A stretch of DNA of 64,000 bases from JALEFZ01 sp039820545 (GCA_039820545.1 JBCBPW010000018.1:28958-92957), one strand, 5' to 3'; counted from the stretch's first letter, positions 41,475 through 50,791 are shown. Program-made: numbers and translations. Notes: generated by a model not told the origin, from the sequence alone.

Positions 41475-42659
41475 ATGAGACTACGTATTTGGATTTTGAG
41501 TTTGTCATTTTGGCTCATCAGTAGCCCATACATCTTTGGACAGGAAGTGACACAAGCAGAACCCCAGGTTTCTTTTGTAGATGAAAAAAAGCCTCATTCA
41601 TACTATGTAAGACAAGCAGAGCGATGGTGGGAGGAGACCCAAAAGGATCGATCCTCTGAGACTAACTGGTATAACTACTATCGTGCTTGCCGCAATGCCC
41701 ATGGCACCGCCAACTGGAGCAAGGACTTCGTCGAGGAGTCGCCAAGCCTACGCTTGGGAGCAGATATCATCCAGTTAATGGAGCAGCATATTCCTGAGAC
41801 ATTCACGCTATACTATGTCAAAGGATCAGACTGGGGCGCCAACCCCAGTTTTGGAGAATATCTAAAGAAAGCCTATCAGATGAATCCCAATTTTCGAGGT
41901 ATTCATTCGAGTATGGTGTCGCTTGCCCAAAGTACACATGATATGAAACTAAGGCGAGCGGTCAACCAGCAATGGTTTATGCAAAACAATATGGCCCCTG
42001 GATTCATGACTTACGGCTACAACATGCTTCAGTCTGTCCTACCCAATGGGATTGTATTGACACAGGGCGACAATGATACCTATCCTGCATGGATGCTCAA
42101 GGACGCTAAAAATATACGCCCCGATGTCACCATCATCAACATCGATTTTCTATTGGTGGAATCCTATCGTGATCCCATTTTCAATGAATTGGGCATTCCA
42201 CCTTTTGCTCTCGAAAATATCGACATCAATGAATACGAGTTCAATTGGAAAAATATTGCCAAGCACCTCCTCACACATTACAAGGGCAATCGCCCCCTCC
42301 ATCTATCCATGACGGTCAATAAGAAGTATTATGAGGGGTTTGAGGACAATATGAACTTATGTGGGCTTACATGGAAGTATGGGGAGGACCTCAAATATCC
42401 AACCAAGGAGAATATGGAAATCCTACTAGATCGTTTTTTACTGGATCACTTGAAGGCTAATTTAACCTACAGTCCTGCTCAAGGGCGTGTGGATGAGATC
42501 AACACCCATTATCTCCATATTTTTAAGCTGGCACGAGAGGCGTACAAGAAGTTGGGAAATGAAAAAGAGATAGCTGCTTATCTCAGTCTGGGGGAGGGAA
42601 TTATTGAAAAGATTGACGGTCCTAATCGCCAGGAATCGCTGAGACAAAAATTTCAATAG
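41475..42659 (+). CDS. Exported protein related to the C-terminal part of DUF2723 membrane proteins
   Basis: 394 residues. Signal peptide (MRLRIWILSLSFWLISSPYIFGQ). The mature protein is soluble, with TPR-like helices at the start (HSYYVRQAERWWEE, NWYNYYRAC). The central motif VLTQGDNDTYPAWMLKDAKNIRPDV, followed by VTIINIDFLLVESY, closely resembles the periplasmic C-terminal region of DUF2723 (protein-mannosyltransferase-like) proteins in Bacteroidota. The membrane N-terminal domain of those proteins is missing here. The role is unknown; it may serve as a separate periplasmic subunit. Single-gene unit with a terminator. Confidence 0.7.
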   Translation: MRLRIWILSLSFWLISSPYIFGQEVTQAEPQVSFVDEKKPHSYYVRQAERWWEETQKDRSSETNWYNYYRACRNAHGTANWSKDFVEESPSLRLGADIIQLMEQHIPETFTLYYVKGSDWGANPSFGEYLKKAYQMNPNFRGIHSSMVSLAQSTHDMKLRRAVNQQWFMQNNMAPGFMTYGYNMLQSVLPNGIVLTQGDNDTYPAWMLKDAKNIRPDVTIINIDFLLVESYRDPIFNELGIPPFALENIDINEYEFNWKNIAKHLLTHYKGNRPLHLSMTVNKKYYEGFEDNMNLCGLTWKYGEDLKYPTKENMEILLDRFLLDHLKANLTYSPAQGRVDEINTHYLHIFKLAREAYKKLGNEKEIAAYLSLGEGIIEKIDGPNRQESLRQKFQ

Positions 42660-42727
42660 GATAATTGACCTATGCGTCACAGATGGTTTCATACTTACTT
42701 CAGCCATCTATGAGGGAATCAAAACCT

Positions 42728-42753
42728 GTGGAGGAGGCGGTACTCCACTTTTT
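42728..42753 (+). terminator. Terminator after the DUF2723-related gene
   Basis: GTGGAG (42728-42733) pairs with CTCCAC (42743-42748), then TTTTT. It also lies beyond the 3' end of the convergent HAD gene and may serve both strands. Confidence 0.65.
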
Positions 42754-42781
42754 GTTTGTGTAGATACTTACAAAATAAGAT

Positions 42782-43420
42782 TTACACGACTGGTTGCTGA
42801 AAAAGCGTCAGCAACTCTTCAGGTTGGTTGAGAATATGTGCAGGAGAAGAGGTTTCTAGCTGGACAGGTGTATGAAATCCCCATGTGACGCCGATACCAT
42901 CGATTCCCGCTTCTTGTGCTGCCGCCATATCCCTTTGCTCATCACCGATCATGACGAGCTCTGAAGCATCAAATTTCCTACGTCGCATGATCTTTTGCAG
43001 TACAGGAGCTTTTCCAAAGAGAGAGCTCGGAGCATAGATAAATTCAAAATGTCCTAGTTGATGCTGCTTGAGGAAGCGTTGGACATTGGGCTTAGAGTTA
43101 GAAGTCAGAATCCCCATTCTGTAGCCTCGTTGTTTGAGCTCGACGATGACTTCGGGCATGCCTTCGATAGGCTTCACATCCTGAAGGTGCTGTTTGAAAC
43201 TGCGTCGCGCTTTTCTAAGGACCCCTGGCAACTGAGATACATTGAGATTGGCAATTTTGAGTAGTTCTGGTATTGTTTTTCTCTTGAGTTCAATAAACTC
43301 TTCCTTATCTACGGCGGGCCATTCGAGTTTTTCGCCAATTTCATTGACGATGAGTAAGGCTACTGATAACGTATCAGCAATAGTTCCATCAAAATCGAAG
43401 ACAAGCAGCTTCTTATCCAT
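42782..43420 (-). CDS. HAD-family phosphatase (phosphoglycolate-phosphatase-like)
   Basis: 212 residues from the ATG at 43420; a TTG extension to 43435 is possible but unneeded. Motif I VFDFDGTIADT (nucleophile Asp near residue 9), motif II LTSNSKPN, Lys in FGKAPVLQKI, and motif IV MIGDEQRDM are intact. The small helical cap (about 18-85) is of the subclass I type, as in Gph/PpaX. The substrate is unknown, and phosphoglycolate is only the family default. It runs towards the DUF2723-related gene. Confidence 0.88.
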   Translation of the reverse strand: MDKKLLVFDFDGTIADTLSVALLIVNEIGEKLEWPAVDKEEFIELKRKTIPELLKIANLNVSQLPGVLRKARRSFKQHLQDVKPIEGMPEVIVELKQRGYRMGILTSNSKPNVQRFLKQHQLGHFEFIYAPSSLFGKAPVLQKIMRRRKFDASELVMIGDEQRDMAAAQEAGIDGIGVTWGFHTPVQLETSSPAHILNQPEELLTLFQQPVV

Positions 43421-43960
43421 AGGAAAAGCGTCCAATTTTGGTTAGGGAATAAGCCCGTAACACATGAGTGAATAAAAGTAGGAAAATATGAGGGAAATGA
43501 TAGCGAAGTCTCGCAAAGTGAAGGTATTTATCCACCAAACAAAGGAAGCAGATACCCATCTATCCAGTAGTCTAATCCTTTGACGAGAAAAATCAGAAAA
43601 TATTCTAGCACACTATTTGCTTTTGGTTAAATAATTGCGACCTTTGCAAGCCCAAAGATGAAAGTTCCTGTGTTGAATTTTTAGATTTGGGTTCCATAAA
43701 TCAGGAAACTGTCCTTCATGGCAATGCATTCAACCTTGTTGAGGTACCCCGGGAGGATAGTGCGGATTCCCACTAGAGTTTCACCTTTTGAACAGAGACT
43801 CCTCCAGGAATTGAGCCCTTCTCCCACAGAAGACGGCCTTCCCCACTATCGCCTACCCTCTCCAACTTTTTTGCATTTCATTTTTAAGTACATTTCCTGA
43901 GTCCTCACAAGGGCAACAGGTGGATTTTCATTAGAAATTAATACTTCAGCATATAGTCGT
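43421..43960. other. Promoter and long leader of the ribosomal superoperon
   Basis: Contains a good promoter at 43616-43647 and a leader of about 300 nt before rpsL. A 60-codon frame at 43718-43900 lies within the leader but its composition does not resemble the neighbours and it is not annotated as a gene. Confidence 0.55.
43616..43647 (+). promoter_or_regulatory. Predicted main promoter of the rpsL ribosomal operon
   Basis: TTTG (43616-43619), 19 nt, then GACCTTTG (43639-43646), one base off TAnnTTTG. The expected transcript start is near 43653, leaving about 307 nt of leader before rpsL. Confidence 0.6.
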
Positions 43961-44338
43961 ATGCCTACAATTCAGCAATTGATTCGTAAAGGCCGGAGTG
44001 ACAAAGTCTGGAAAAGTAAGTCTCCGGCTCTAGATGCAAACCCACAGCGTCGTGGGGTATGCCTAAGGGTATATACGACGACACCCAAGAAGCCTAACTC
44101 TGCATTGAGAAAGGTCGCAAGGGTACGTCTGACAAACCAAAAGGAAGTCAACGCCTACATCGGAGGTGAGGGCCACAATCTCCAGGAGCACTCAATCGTA
44201 CTCGTACGTGGTGGAAGGGTGAAAGACCTTCCTGGTGTAAGATATCACATCGTCCGCGGAGCGTTGGATACTGCCGGTGTAGAAGGCCGTAACCAAGGTC
44301 GCTCTAAGTATGGTACTCGTAGAGAGAAAAAGAAATAG
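43961..44338 (+). CDS. rpsL: 30S ribosomal protein S12
   Basis: 125 residues, full length. S12 sits at the decoding centre. The streptomycin-contact residues are wild type: the Lys pair in TPKKPNS (43-44) and Lys88 in GGRVKDLPGV, so no rpsL-based streptomycin resistance is predicted. The Asp after Lys88 is the usual beta-methylthiolation site. First gene of the superoperon; rpsG follows after 6 bp. Confidence 0.98.
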   Translation: MPTIQQLIRKGRSDKVWKSKSPALDANPQRRGVCLRVYTTTPKKPNSALRKVARVRLTNQKEVNAYIGGEGHNLQEHSIVLVRGGRVKDLPGVRYHIVRGALDTAGVEGRNQGRSKYGTRREKKK

Positions 44339-44344
44339 TAATCC

Positions 44345-44812
44345 ATGAGAAAGACCAGAGCAAAACAAAGAAGAGTCATGCCAGACCCCAAGTTTGGGAG
44401 TGAACTGGTAAGTAAATTTGTGAACAACCTCATGGTAGATGGTAAAAAAAATGTGGCTTACCGCATTTTCTATAAGGCCATGGAAACAGTTGCTGAGCGT
44501 ACAGGAGAAGATGGGGTGGAAATTTTTAAAGCAGCACTCAACAACATCACGCCTCAGGTAGAGGTGAAAAGCCGTCGTGTAGGTGGAGCTACCTTCCAAG
44601 TACCCATCGAAGTTTCTCCCAAGAGAAAAGAAGGTTTGAGCTTCCGCTGGCTTATCAACTACTCTAAGTCTCGTAATGGAAAGTCCATGCATGAAAAGCT
44701 TGCTGCAGAAATTATCGCCGCTTCCAAAGGAGAAGGCGCTGCAGTAAAGAAAAAAGAAGACATGCACCGTATGGCAGAAGCCAACAAGGCCTTTTCACAC
44801 TTCAGGTTTTAA
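44345..44812 (+). CDS. rpsG: 30S ribosomal protein S7
   Basis: 155 residues; S7 nucleates assembly of the 30S head and contacts E-site tRNA. The N-terminus MRKTRAKQRRVMPDPKFGSE and the helix IFYKAMETVAERTGEDG are as in the family, and the C-terminus ends AEANKAFSHFRF. It is placed between rpsL and fusA as in most bacteria. Confidence 0.98.
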   Translation: MRKTRAKQRRVMPDPKFGSELVSKFVNNLMVDGKKNVAYRIFYKAMETVAERTGEDGVEIFKAALNNITPQVEVKSRRVGGATFQVPIEVSPKRKEGLSFRWLINYSKSRNGKSMHEKLAAEIIAASKGEGAAVKKKEDMHRMAEANKAFSHFRF

Positions 44813-44855
44813 TTATACTTCATTCGCTTCAACACTTTAACGAGGAAACTATCAG

Positions 44856-46955
44856 ATGGCAAAGGTACCTCTAAAAGACACCCGTAACATTGGCATCAGT
44901 GCCCACATCGACGCTGGTAAGACAACTACTACCGAGCGTGTCCTCTTCTACACCGGTATCTCTCACAAGATCGGTGAAGTACACGATGGGGCAGCTACGA
45001 TGGACTGGATGGAGCAGGAGCAGGAGCGTGGTATTACCATTACCTCCGCTGCGACTACAACATTCTGGCCTTATGAAGGGAAGAACCACCGTATCAATAT
45101 CATTGATACACCTGGTCACGTTGACTTTACAGTAGAAGTAGAGCGTTCCTTGCGCGTTCTAGATGGAGCTGTGATGTTGTACTGTGCAGTGAGTGGGGTT
45201 GAGCCTCAGTCTGAGACAGTATGGCGCCAAGCACAAAAATATAATGTACCCCGTGTAGGATTCGTCAATAAGATGGACCGCTCAGGTGCAGACTTTTTCC
45301 AGGTAGTCAAGCAGGTGAAGGAGATGCTCGGCGGAAACGCAGTACCTATTCAGGTACCCATCGGAGCAGAGGCTGACTTTCGTGGTGTCGTTGACTTGAT
45401 CGACGGTAAAGCCAAAGTTTGGAATGAAAATGACTTTGGTATGACTTGGGAAGAAATTGAAATTCCCGAAGATCTAGAAGAAACCGTTGCTGAGTGGCGT
45501 GAAAACATGATGGAAGCTGTTGCTGAATACGACGAGTCTATCATGGAAAAATACTTCGAAGATCCAGATACGATCACAAGAGACGAAGTAATTGCCGCCC
45601 TTCGCGCAGCTACACAAGACATGTCCATCATCCCTATGATGTGTGGATCTGCCTTCAAAAATAAAGGTGTACAAGCTGTACTTGATGCAGTATGTTACTT
45701 GCTTCCATCTCCCTTGGAGATGCCTGCTATCGAAGGGACAAACCCTGAGACAAACGAGAAAGAAACGCGTCAAGCAAGCAACGACGAGCCGTTTACATCT
45801 CTTGCATTCAAAATCGCTACGGACCCATTTGTAGGTCGTCTGGCATTCTTCCGTGTATACTCTGGTGTACTAGAAGGAGGTTCATATGTCTTGAATAACC
45901 GTACGCGTAAGAAGGAGCGTATCTCTCGTATCCTTCAGATGCACTCTAATAAGCAGCAGCAGATTCCTAAGGTGGAAGCGGGTGATATCGCAGCAGCCGT
46001 AGGATTCAAAGATATTCGTACAGGAGATACTCTGACGGACATCAACCACCCACTGAACTTAGAGTCTATGGACTTCCCTGAGCCTGTCATTCGCATTGCG
46101 ATTGAGCCTAAGTCTCAGAAGGACTCCGATAAGCTTGGAAACGGGTTGGCAAAACTTTCTGAAGAAGATCCAACATTCAGCGCGAGTACAGACGAGGAGT
46201 CTGGACAGACAATCATCGCAGGAATGGGAGAGCTTCACTTGGAAATCATCGTTGACCGTTTGAAGCGTGAGTTCAAGGTAGAAGTAAATCAGGGGCAGCC
46301 ACAGGTATCTTACCGTGAGGCATTCTCCAATACAGTAGAGCACCGTGAGGTGTATAAGAAGCAGACAGGTGGTCGCGGTAAGTTTGCCGATATCCAGGTT
46401 GAGTTTGGTCCTGCTGAAGACGGAAAAGGATTCGTATTCGAAGACGCCATCAAAGGTGGTGTGATTCCAAGAGAATTCATTCCTTCTGTACAGAAAGGAT
46501 TCCAGGCAGCGATGGCTGAAGGGGTACTCGCTGGCTTCCCAGTAGAAGACTTGAAAGTGAGACTCTTCTTCGGAAGTTTCCACCAAGTTGACTCCGATCA
46601 GCTTTCTTTTGAGTTGGCAGCCAAGCTTGCTTTTAGAGAGGCAGGTAAAAAGGCTAAGCCTATCTTGAAGGAGCCTATCATGGCCGTAGAGGTAGTGACG
46701 CCCGAAGATTATATGGGTAACGTAGTCGGTGACTTGAACAAGCGTCGTGGTAAGATCGACGAAATGGGTGACCGCGGAAACTCAAAAGTAGTGAAGGCGA
46801 AAGTACCTTTGTCTGAGCTCTTCGGATACGTAACTGACCTCCGTACGATTTCATCCGGTCGTGCATCATCTACTATGCAATTCTCTCACTATGAAGCAGC
46901 ACCTGGAAACATTCAGGAAGCTGTAGTAGCAAAAGTGAAAGGTGTAAGTGTATAA
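44856..46955 (+). CDS. fusA: Elongation factor G
   Basis: 699 residues; the translocation GTPase. G1 AHIDAGKT (16-23), G2 RGITITSAATT, G3 DTPGHVDF and G4 NKMDRSGADF are intact, followed by domains II-V, ending VAKVKGVSV. Codon use shows strong bias, as expected for a highly expressed gene. tuf, which often follows, is absent; rpsJ comes next after 32 bp. Confidence 0.98.
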   Translation: MAKVPLKDTRNIGISAHIDAGKTTTTERVLFYTGISHKIGEVHDGAATMDWMEQEQERGITITSAATTTFWPYEGKNHRINIIDTPGHVDFTVEVERSLRVLDGAVMLYCAVSGVEPQSETVWRQAQKYNVPRVGFVNKMDRSGADFFQVVKQVKEMLGGNAVPIQVPIGAEADFRGVVDLIDGKAKVWNENDFGMTWEEIEIPEDLEETVAEWRENMMEAVAEYDESIMEKYFEDPDTITRDEVIAALRAATQDMSIIPMMCGSAFKNKGVQAVLDAVCYLLPSPLEMPAIEGTNPETNEKETRQASNDEPFTSLAFKIATDPFVGRLAFFRVYSGVLEGGSYVLNNRTRKKERISRILQMHSNKQQQIPKVEAGDIAAAVGFKDIRTGDTLTDINHPLNLESMDFPEPVIRIAIEPKSQKDSDKLGNGLAKLSEEDPTFSASTDEESGQTIIAGMGELHLEIIVDRLKREFKVEVNQGQPQVSYREAFSNTVEHREVYKKQTGGRGKFADIQVEFGPAEDGKGFVFEDAIKGGVIPREFIPSVQKGFQAAMAEGVLAGFPVEDLKVRLFFGSFHQVDSDQLSFELAAKLAFREAGKKAKPILKEPIMAVEVVTPEDYMGNVVGDLNKRRGKIDEMGDRGNSKVVKAKVPLSELFGYVTDLRTISSGRASSTMQFSHYEAAPGNIQEAVVAKVKGVSV

Positions 46956-46987
46956 GACGAGCAGTCTAGCTCTTTAAATAAAAGGTA

Positions 46988-47293
46988 ATGACCCAGAAGA
47001 TTCGCATTAAACTCAAATCGTACGACCACAACCTCGTGGATAAGTCTGCTGAAAAGATCGTACGGACGGTAAAGTCTACCGGTGCCATCGTGAGTGGACC
47101 TATACCGTTACCTACTGAGCGTTCCATTATCACAGTCAACCGCTCCCCTCACGTCAATAAAAAGTCGAGAGAGCAGTTTGAGATTAGTTCTTACAAGCGT
47201 CTGATTGACATCTTCAGCTCTAGTTCAAAGACCGTAGATGTCCTGATGAAGCTGGAACTTCCCAGTGGGGTTGATGTTGAAATCAAGGTATAA
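46988..47293 (+). CDS. rpsJ: 30S ribosomal protein S10
   Basis: 101 residues, full length (TQKIRIKLKSYDHNLVDKSA start; GPIPLPTERSIITVNRSPH in the extended loop that reaches into the 30S head). In other bacteria S10 (NusE) also joins antitermination complexes. First gene of the S10 block, but separated from rplC by 121 bp containing a hairpin. Confidence 0.97.
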   Translation: MTQKIRIKLKSYDHNLVDKSAEKIVRTVKSTGAIVSGPIPLPTERSIITVNRSPHVNKKSREQFEISSYKRLIDIFSSSSKTVDVLMKLELPSGVDVEIKV

Positions 47294-47334
47294 GCGATTC
47301 ATAGGTACACCATACATCTGGGTAACGAAATAAG

Positions 47335-47361
47335 AAAACCCAGCCGTAAAGGCTGGGGTTT
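47335..47361 (+). terminator. Terminator-like hairpin between rpsJ and rplC
   Basis: CCCAGCC (47339-47345), 5 nt, GGCTGGG (47351-47357); AAA/TTT extends the stem across a bulged G. The T run is short, so it may attenuate rather than fully stop transcription. Confidence 0.6.
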
Positions 47362-47414
47362 CATTCCCCCTCAAGATGTGCTTTGGTTAATCAAAAATTT
47401 TAATCCCAATTAGG

Positions 47415-48056
47415 ATGGCAGGAATCATAGGCAAGAAAGTAGGGATGACCAGCATCTTCGATGAAAATCGGAAGAATATAGCCTGCACGCTGATTTATGC
47501 TGAGCCAAACGTCGTCACACAAGTCAAAACGACTGAGACACGCGAGAATCAGAAATCAGATGGATACAATGCTGTACAGCTGGCATTTGACGAGCGCAAA
47601 GAAAAGAATACGCCCAAACCACTCAAAGGGCATTTCGATAAAGCAGGAACAACACCTAAGCGTAAACTGGTTGAGCTTGACTTCTCTGACCAGGATAGCG
47701 TACCCTCACTGGGTGATGCTGTAGGTGTAGACCTCTTCGAAGAAGGTGATTTCGTAGATGTGATCGGCATCTCGAAAGGTAAAGGTTTCCAGGGTGTTGT
47801 AAAACGCCACGGCTTCGCAGGTGTAGGTGGCCAAACACACGGTCAGCACAACAGAGGTCGCGCACCTGGTTCCTTGGGTGCAGGTTCTACTCCTTCTCGT
47901 GTTTTTAAAGGCATGAGGATGGCAGGACGCACAGGAGGTGCACGCACAACCGTGCAAAACCTCAAAGTTTTGAAAGTAATCCCCGAAAAAAACCTGCTTG
48001 TTATCTCAGGGTCCATTCCGGGGCACAAAGGATCTTACGTCATTATAGAGAAATAA
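47415..48056 (+). CDS. rplC: 50S ribosomal protein L3
   Basis: 213 residues, start MAGIIGKKVGMTSIFDE, with the conserved loop GGQTHGQHNRGRAPGSLG that approaches the peptidyl-transferase centre; its Gln is the usual methylation site. It follows the rpsJ/rplC hairpin and ends 4 bp before rplD. Confidence 0.97.
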   Translation: MAGIIGKKVGMTSIFDENRKNIACTLIYAEPNVVTQVKTTETRENQKSDGYNAVQLAFDERKEKNTPKPLKGHFDKAGTTPKRKLVELDFSDQDSVPSLGDAVGVDLFEEGDFVDVIGISKGKGFQGVVKRHGFAGVGGQTHGQHNRGRAPGSLGAGSTPSRVFKGMRMAGRTGGARTTVQNLKVLKVIPEKNLLVISGSIPGHKGSYVIIEK

Positions 48057-48060
48057 GCAG

Positions 48061-48699
48061 ATGGAAGTAGCAGTATATAGCATCGAAGGCAACGAGACTG
48101 GGCGTACAGTAGATCTTCCTGAATCCATCTACGCGATCGAGGAGCCCAATGACCACGCGATCTATCTGGATGTCAAATATATCCAACAAAATCGCCGTCA
48201 AGGAACTTCTAAGTCTAAAGAGCGCGGAGAAATCCACGGAACCAATAAGAAGCCCTTCCGCCAAAAAGGAACAGGTAACGCCCGTCAGGGTGATCGTAAG
48301 TCTCCCTTGTTTCGACATGGTGGCACGATCTTCGGCCCTAGACCACGTGACTACAAGTCCCGCTTGAATAAGAAAGTAAAGCGCCTTGCAAGAAAGAGTG
48401 CCCTTACTTACAAAGCTAGAGAAGAAGAAATCCGCGTCGTCGAAAACTTTGAGTTTGAGGCACCAAAAACCAAAAGATTTGTCGAAGTCATGGACAATCT
48501 TCAACTCGGCCACAAAAAAGTACTAGTGGTATTGGAAAACTCCAGTGAGAATATCTATCTCTCAGGAAGAAACCTACCCAAGGCCAGCGTCATGACAGCT
48601 GACACCGTCAGTACGTATGACATCCTAAATGCTGAAACCCTCATCATGACTGAAGGGGCAGTATCAGTGATCAATAAACATCTAGCCAAAAAAGCATAA
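48061..48699 (+). CDS. rplD: 50S ribosomal protein L4
   Basis: 212 residues. The long basic loop that lines the exit tunnel is visible (KKPFRQKGTGNARQGDRKSP and GPRPRDYKSRLNKK). In E. coli L4 represses its own operon; whether the rpsJ/rplC hairpin plays a similar role here is open. rplW starts within 4 bp of the stop. Confidence 0.97.
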   Translation: MEVAVYSIEGNETGRTVDLPESIYAIEEPNDHAIYLDVKYIQQNRRQGTSKSKERGEIHGTNKKPFRQKGTGNARQGDRKSPLFRHGGTIFGPRPRDYKSRLNKKVKRLARKSALTYKAREEEIRVVENFEFEAPKTKRFVEVMDNLQLGHKKVLVVLENSSENIYLSGRNLPKASVMTADTVSTYDILNAETLIMTEGAVSVINKHLAKKA

Positions 48700-48703
48700 G
48701 GTG

Positions 48704-48997
48704 ATGAGCATACTCAAGCGTCCCATAATTACCGAAAAGACGAACCTCTACACAGAGCGTGGACTAACCAAGTACGGTTTTGAGGTGGATCTCAAAGCGA
48801 CCAAGCCAGAGATCAAAGAAGAGATTGAAAGAGTCTACGAAGTAACGGTAGAGACAGTCAATACGATGGTGGTTCGCGGAAAGCGTCGCCAGCGCTTTAC
48901 CAAAAGAGGCGTCATCAAAGGAAAATCTCCTAACTACAAGAAGGCCATCGTGACCCTTGCAGAAGGACAAGAGATCGATTTCTACAAGCACATTTAA
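48704..48997 (+). CDS. rplW: 50S ribosomal protein L23
   Basis: 97 residues from the ATG at 48704; a GTG directly before it (48701) is an alternative start. The start SILKRPIITEKTN and the RRQRFTKRGVIKGKSPNYKKA arm match the family. L23 sits at the tunnel exit and docks trigger factor and SRP. Confidence 0.96.
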   Translation: MSILKRPIITEKTNLYTERGLTKYGFEVDLKATKPEIKEEIERVYEVTVETVNTMVVRGKRRQRFTKRGVIKGKSPNYKKAIVTLAEGQEIDFYKHI

Positions 48998-49073
48998 TTG
49001 AAATCCCAGGTAGCGACCGCGGAGAAGGAACTGAGAGAAGGATTCGTGTCGCACCTCATTAATAAAAGAAACA

Positions 49074-49904
49074 ATGGGTATTCGCAAGCTAAAACCGGTA
49101 ACTCCCGCACAGCGTGACGCTTCGGTATCAGACTTCAAGGAGATTACCAAAAGTACTCCCGAAAAGTCTCTGACAGAAGCCCTCAAAAAGTCGGGTGGAC
49201 GTAACAGCCAGGGTCGTCGCACTATCCGTCACAGAGGAGGCGGTCACAAGCGCAAGTACCGTGTCATAGATTTCAAGCGCGACAAATTCGGCATTCCTTG
49301 TACTGTCGAGTCTATCGAGTATGATCCTAACCGTAGCTGCCGCATTGCACTGGTTAAGTACGAAGATGGAGAGAAGCGCTACATCATTGCACCAGATAAG
49401 ATCGAAGTAGGTCAGACACTCATCTCTGGGGAGAAAGTGGAGCCCAAGATCGGAAACGCAATGAAGCTGATGAACATGCCTTTGGGTTCTATCATTCACA
49501 ATGTAGAACTCTATCCTGAAAAGGGAGGTATGATGGCAAGAAGTGCAGGTACATTCGCACAGTTGACCGCAAAGGATGGGAAATACGCCATTTTGAAGCT
49601 TCCTTCTGGAGAAACACGCATGGTACTTGGTACCTGTATGGCTACCATCGGTACGGTAGGGAATTCAGATCACCAAAACATCGTGTTGGGTAAAGCTGGC
49701 CGTAAGCGCTGGTTGGGTCGCCGCCCTCGTACAAGAGGTGTCGTGATGAACCCCGTCGATCACCCCATGGGTGGTGGTGAAGGTCGCGCCTCAGGTGGTC
49801 TACCCCGTAACAGAAACGGTAAACCCGCTAAGGGCTTCAAGACTCGCGCGAAGAAAAAGGCTTCTAGCCGCTTGATTATCAGCCGTAAGAAGAAGCGTAA
49901 GTAA
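49074..49904 (+). CDS. rplB: 50S ribosomal protein L2
   Basis: 276 residues. The catalytically important region near the peptidyl-transferase centre reads NPVDHPMGGGEGRASGG, keeping the critical His of DHP; Met in place of the second His is usual in Bacteroidota. The N-terminus is MGIRKLKPVTPAQRD and the C-terminus is basic (SRLIISRKKKRK). Confidence 0.98.
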   Translation: MGIRKLKPVTPAQRDASVSDFKEITKSTPEKSLTEALKKSGGRNSQGRRTIRHRGGGHKRKYRVIDFKRDKFGIPCTVESIEYDPNRSCRIALVKYEDGEKRYIIAPDKIEVGQTLISGEKVEPKIGNAMKLMNMPLGSIIHNVELYPEKGGMMARSAGTFAQLTAKDGKYAILKLPSGETRMVLGTCMATIGTVGNSDHQNIVLGKAGRKRWLGRRPRTRGVVMNPVDHPMGGGEGRASGGLPRNRNGKPAKGFKTRAKKKASSRLIISRKKKRK

Positions 49905-49956
49905 TTTTTAAGCAAACAATTACCGAAGATTTTGTCTTCGATTATCAATATCAATT

Positions 49957-50235
49957 ATGGCTCGATCACTGAAAAAAGGTCCCTTTATTGATCCAAAGTT
50001 GGAGCGTAAGGTCCTGGCAATGAACGACTCCGGAAAGAAGAGAATGATTAAGACATGGGCACGCCGCTCAATGATTTCTCCTGACTTCGTAGGACATACC
50101 ATCGCTGTACATAATGGAAAGAACTTCATTCCTGTATATATCTCAGAAAATATGGTGGGCCATAAGCTGGGAGAATTTGCAGGGACGCGTACTTACCGCG
50201 GACACGGTGGAAACAAAAAAGACAAAAGAAGATAA
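49957..50235 (+). CDS. rpsS: 30S ribosomal protein S19
   Basis: 92 residues, full length. Starts MARSLKKGPFIDPKLE; core IKTWARRSMISPDFVGHTIAVHNGK with the HKLGEFAGTR loop. S19 lies in the 30S head with S13. Confidence 0.97.
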   Translation: MARSLKKGPFIDPKLERKVLAMNDSGKKRMIKTWARRSMISPDFVGHTIAVHNGKNFIPVYISENMVGHKLGEFAGTRTYRGHGGNKKDKRR

Positions 50236-50287
50236 TAACACTGCTTGGGCAGGTCCTTCCTGCATGCAGCGATAAAATCGGAATACT

Positions 50288-50773
50288 ATGGCGGAACAAT
50301 CAACTAAACTGACCCGCAAAGAAAAGATAGCAGCTGGGATTCCTAAGCCTCCAAAGAAAAAGAGAGCGAAGGCTGAACAGATCAAAGAGAATCGCGCCGA
50401 CGAATGTCGCGTGACGCTGAAGAATTATCGCTCTTCTGCTCGCAAGATGCGCATGGTTGTGGATCAGATCCGCGGGAGGGAAGTTTTCGATGCACTGAAT
50501 GTCCTCAAGTTTACTTCAAAAGCCGCAGCTCCTGCTGTAACACGTTTGCTACAGTCTGGTATCAGCAGCCTAGAAGAGAAGTTTGAAGACCGTGTGGACA
50601 TTGGGACACACTATATCAAAGAAGCGTATGTAGACAGCGCGCGCATGCTCAAACGTCTACGCCCTGCGCCTCAAGGACGTGCACACTTGATCCGTAAACG
50701 CTATTGTCATGTGACACTTGTACTCGAAGAAGTACCTGAGGTTGATGACATGGACGAAGAATCAGATGATTAA
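50288..50773 (+). CDS. rplV: 50S ribosomal protein L22 with N-terminal extension
   Basis: 161 residues. The usual L22 core begins near residue 40 (CRVTLKNYRSSARKMRMVVD) and includes the tunnel hairpin (MLKRLRPAPQGRAHLIRKRY). Before it is an extra segment of about 38 residues rich in Lys and Pro (GIPKPPKKKRAKAE), and the C-terminus is acidic (DDMDEESDD). Both tails go beyond the common 110-residue form. rpsC follows 18 bp later. Confidence 0.96.
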   Translation: MAEQSTKLTRKEKIAAGIPKPPKKKRAKAEQIKENRADECRVTLKNYRSSARKMRMVVDQIRGREVFDALNVLKFTSKAAAPAVTRLLQSGISSLEEKFEDRVDIGTHYIKEAYVDSARMLKRLRPAPQGRAHLIRKRYCHVTLVLEEVPEVDDMDEESDD

Positions 50774-50791
50774 TCTTAAATAACTAGGAAA

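Noticed and set aside
43718..43900. 60-codon frame in the rpsL leader
   Set aside because: Lies within the predicted leader, no recognisable domain, atypical composition; more likely untranslated RNA.
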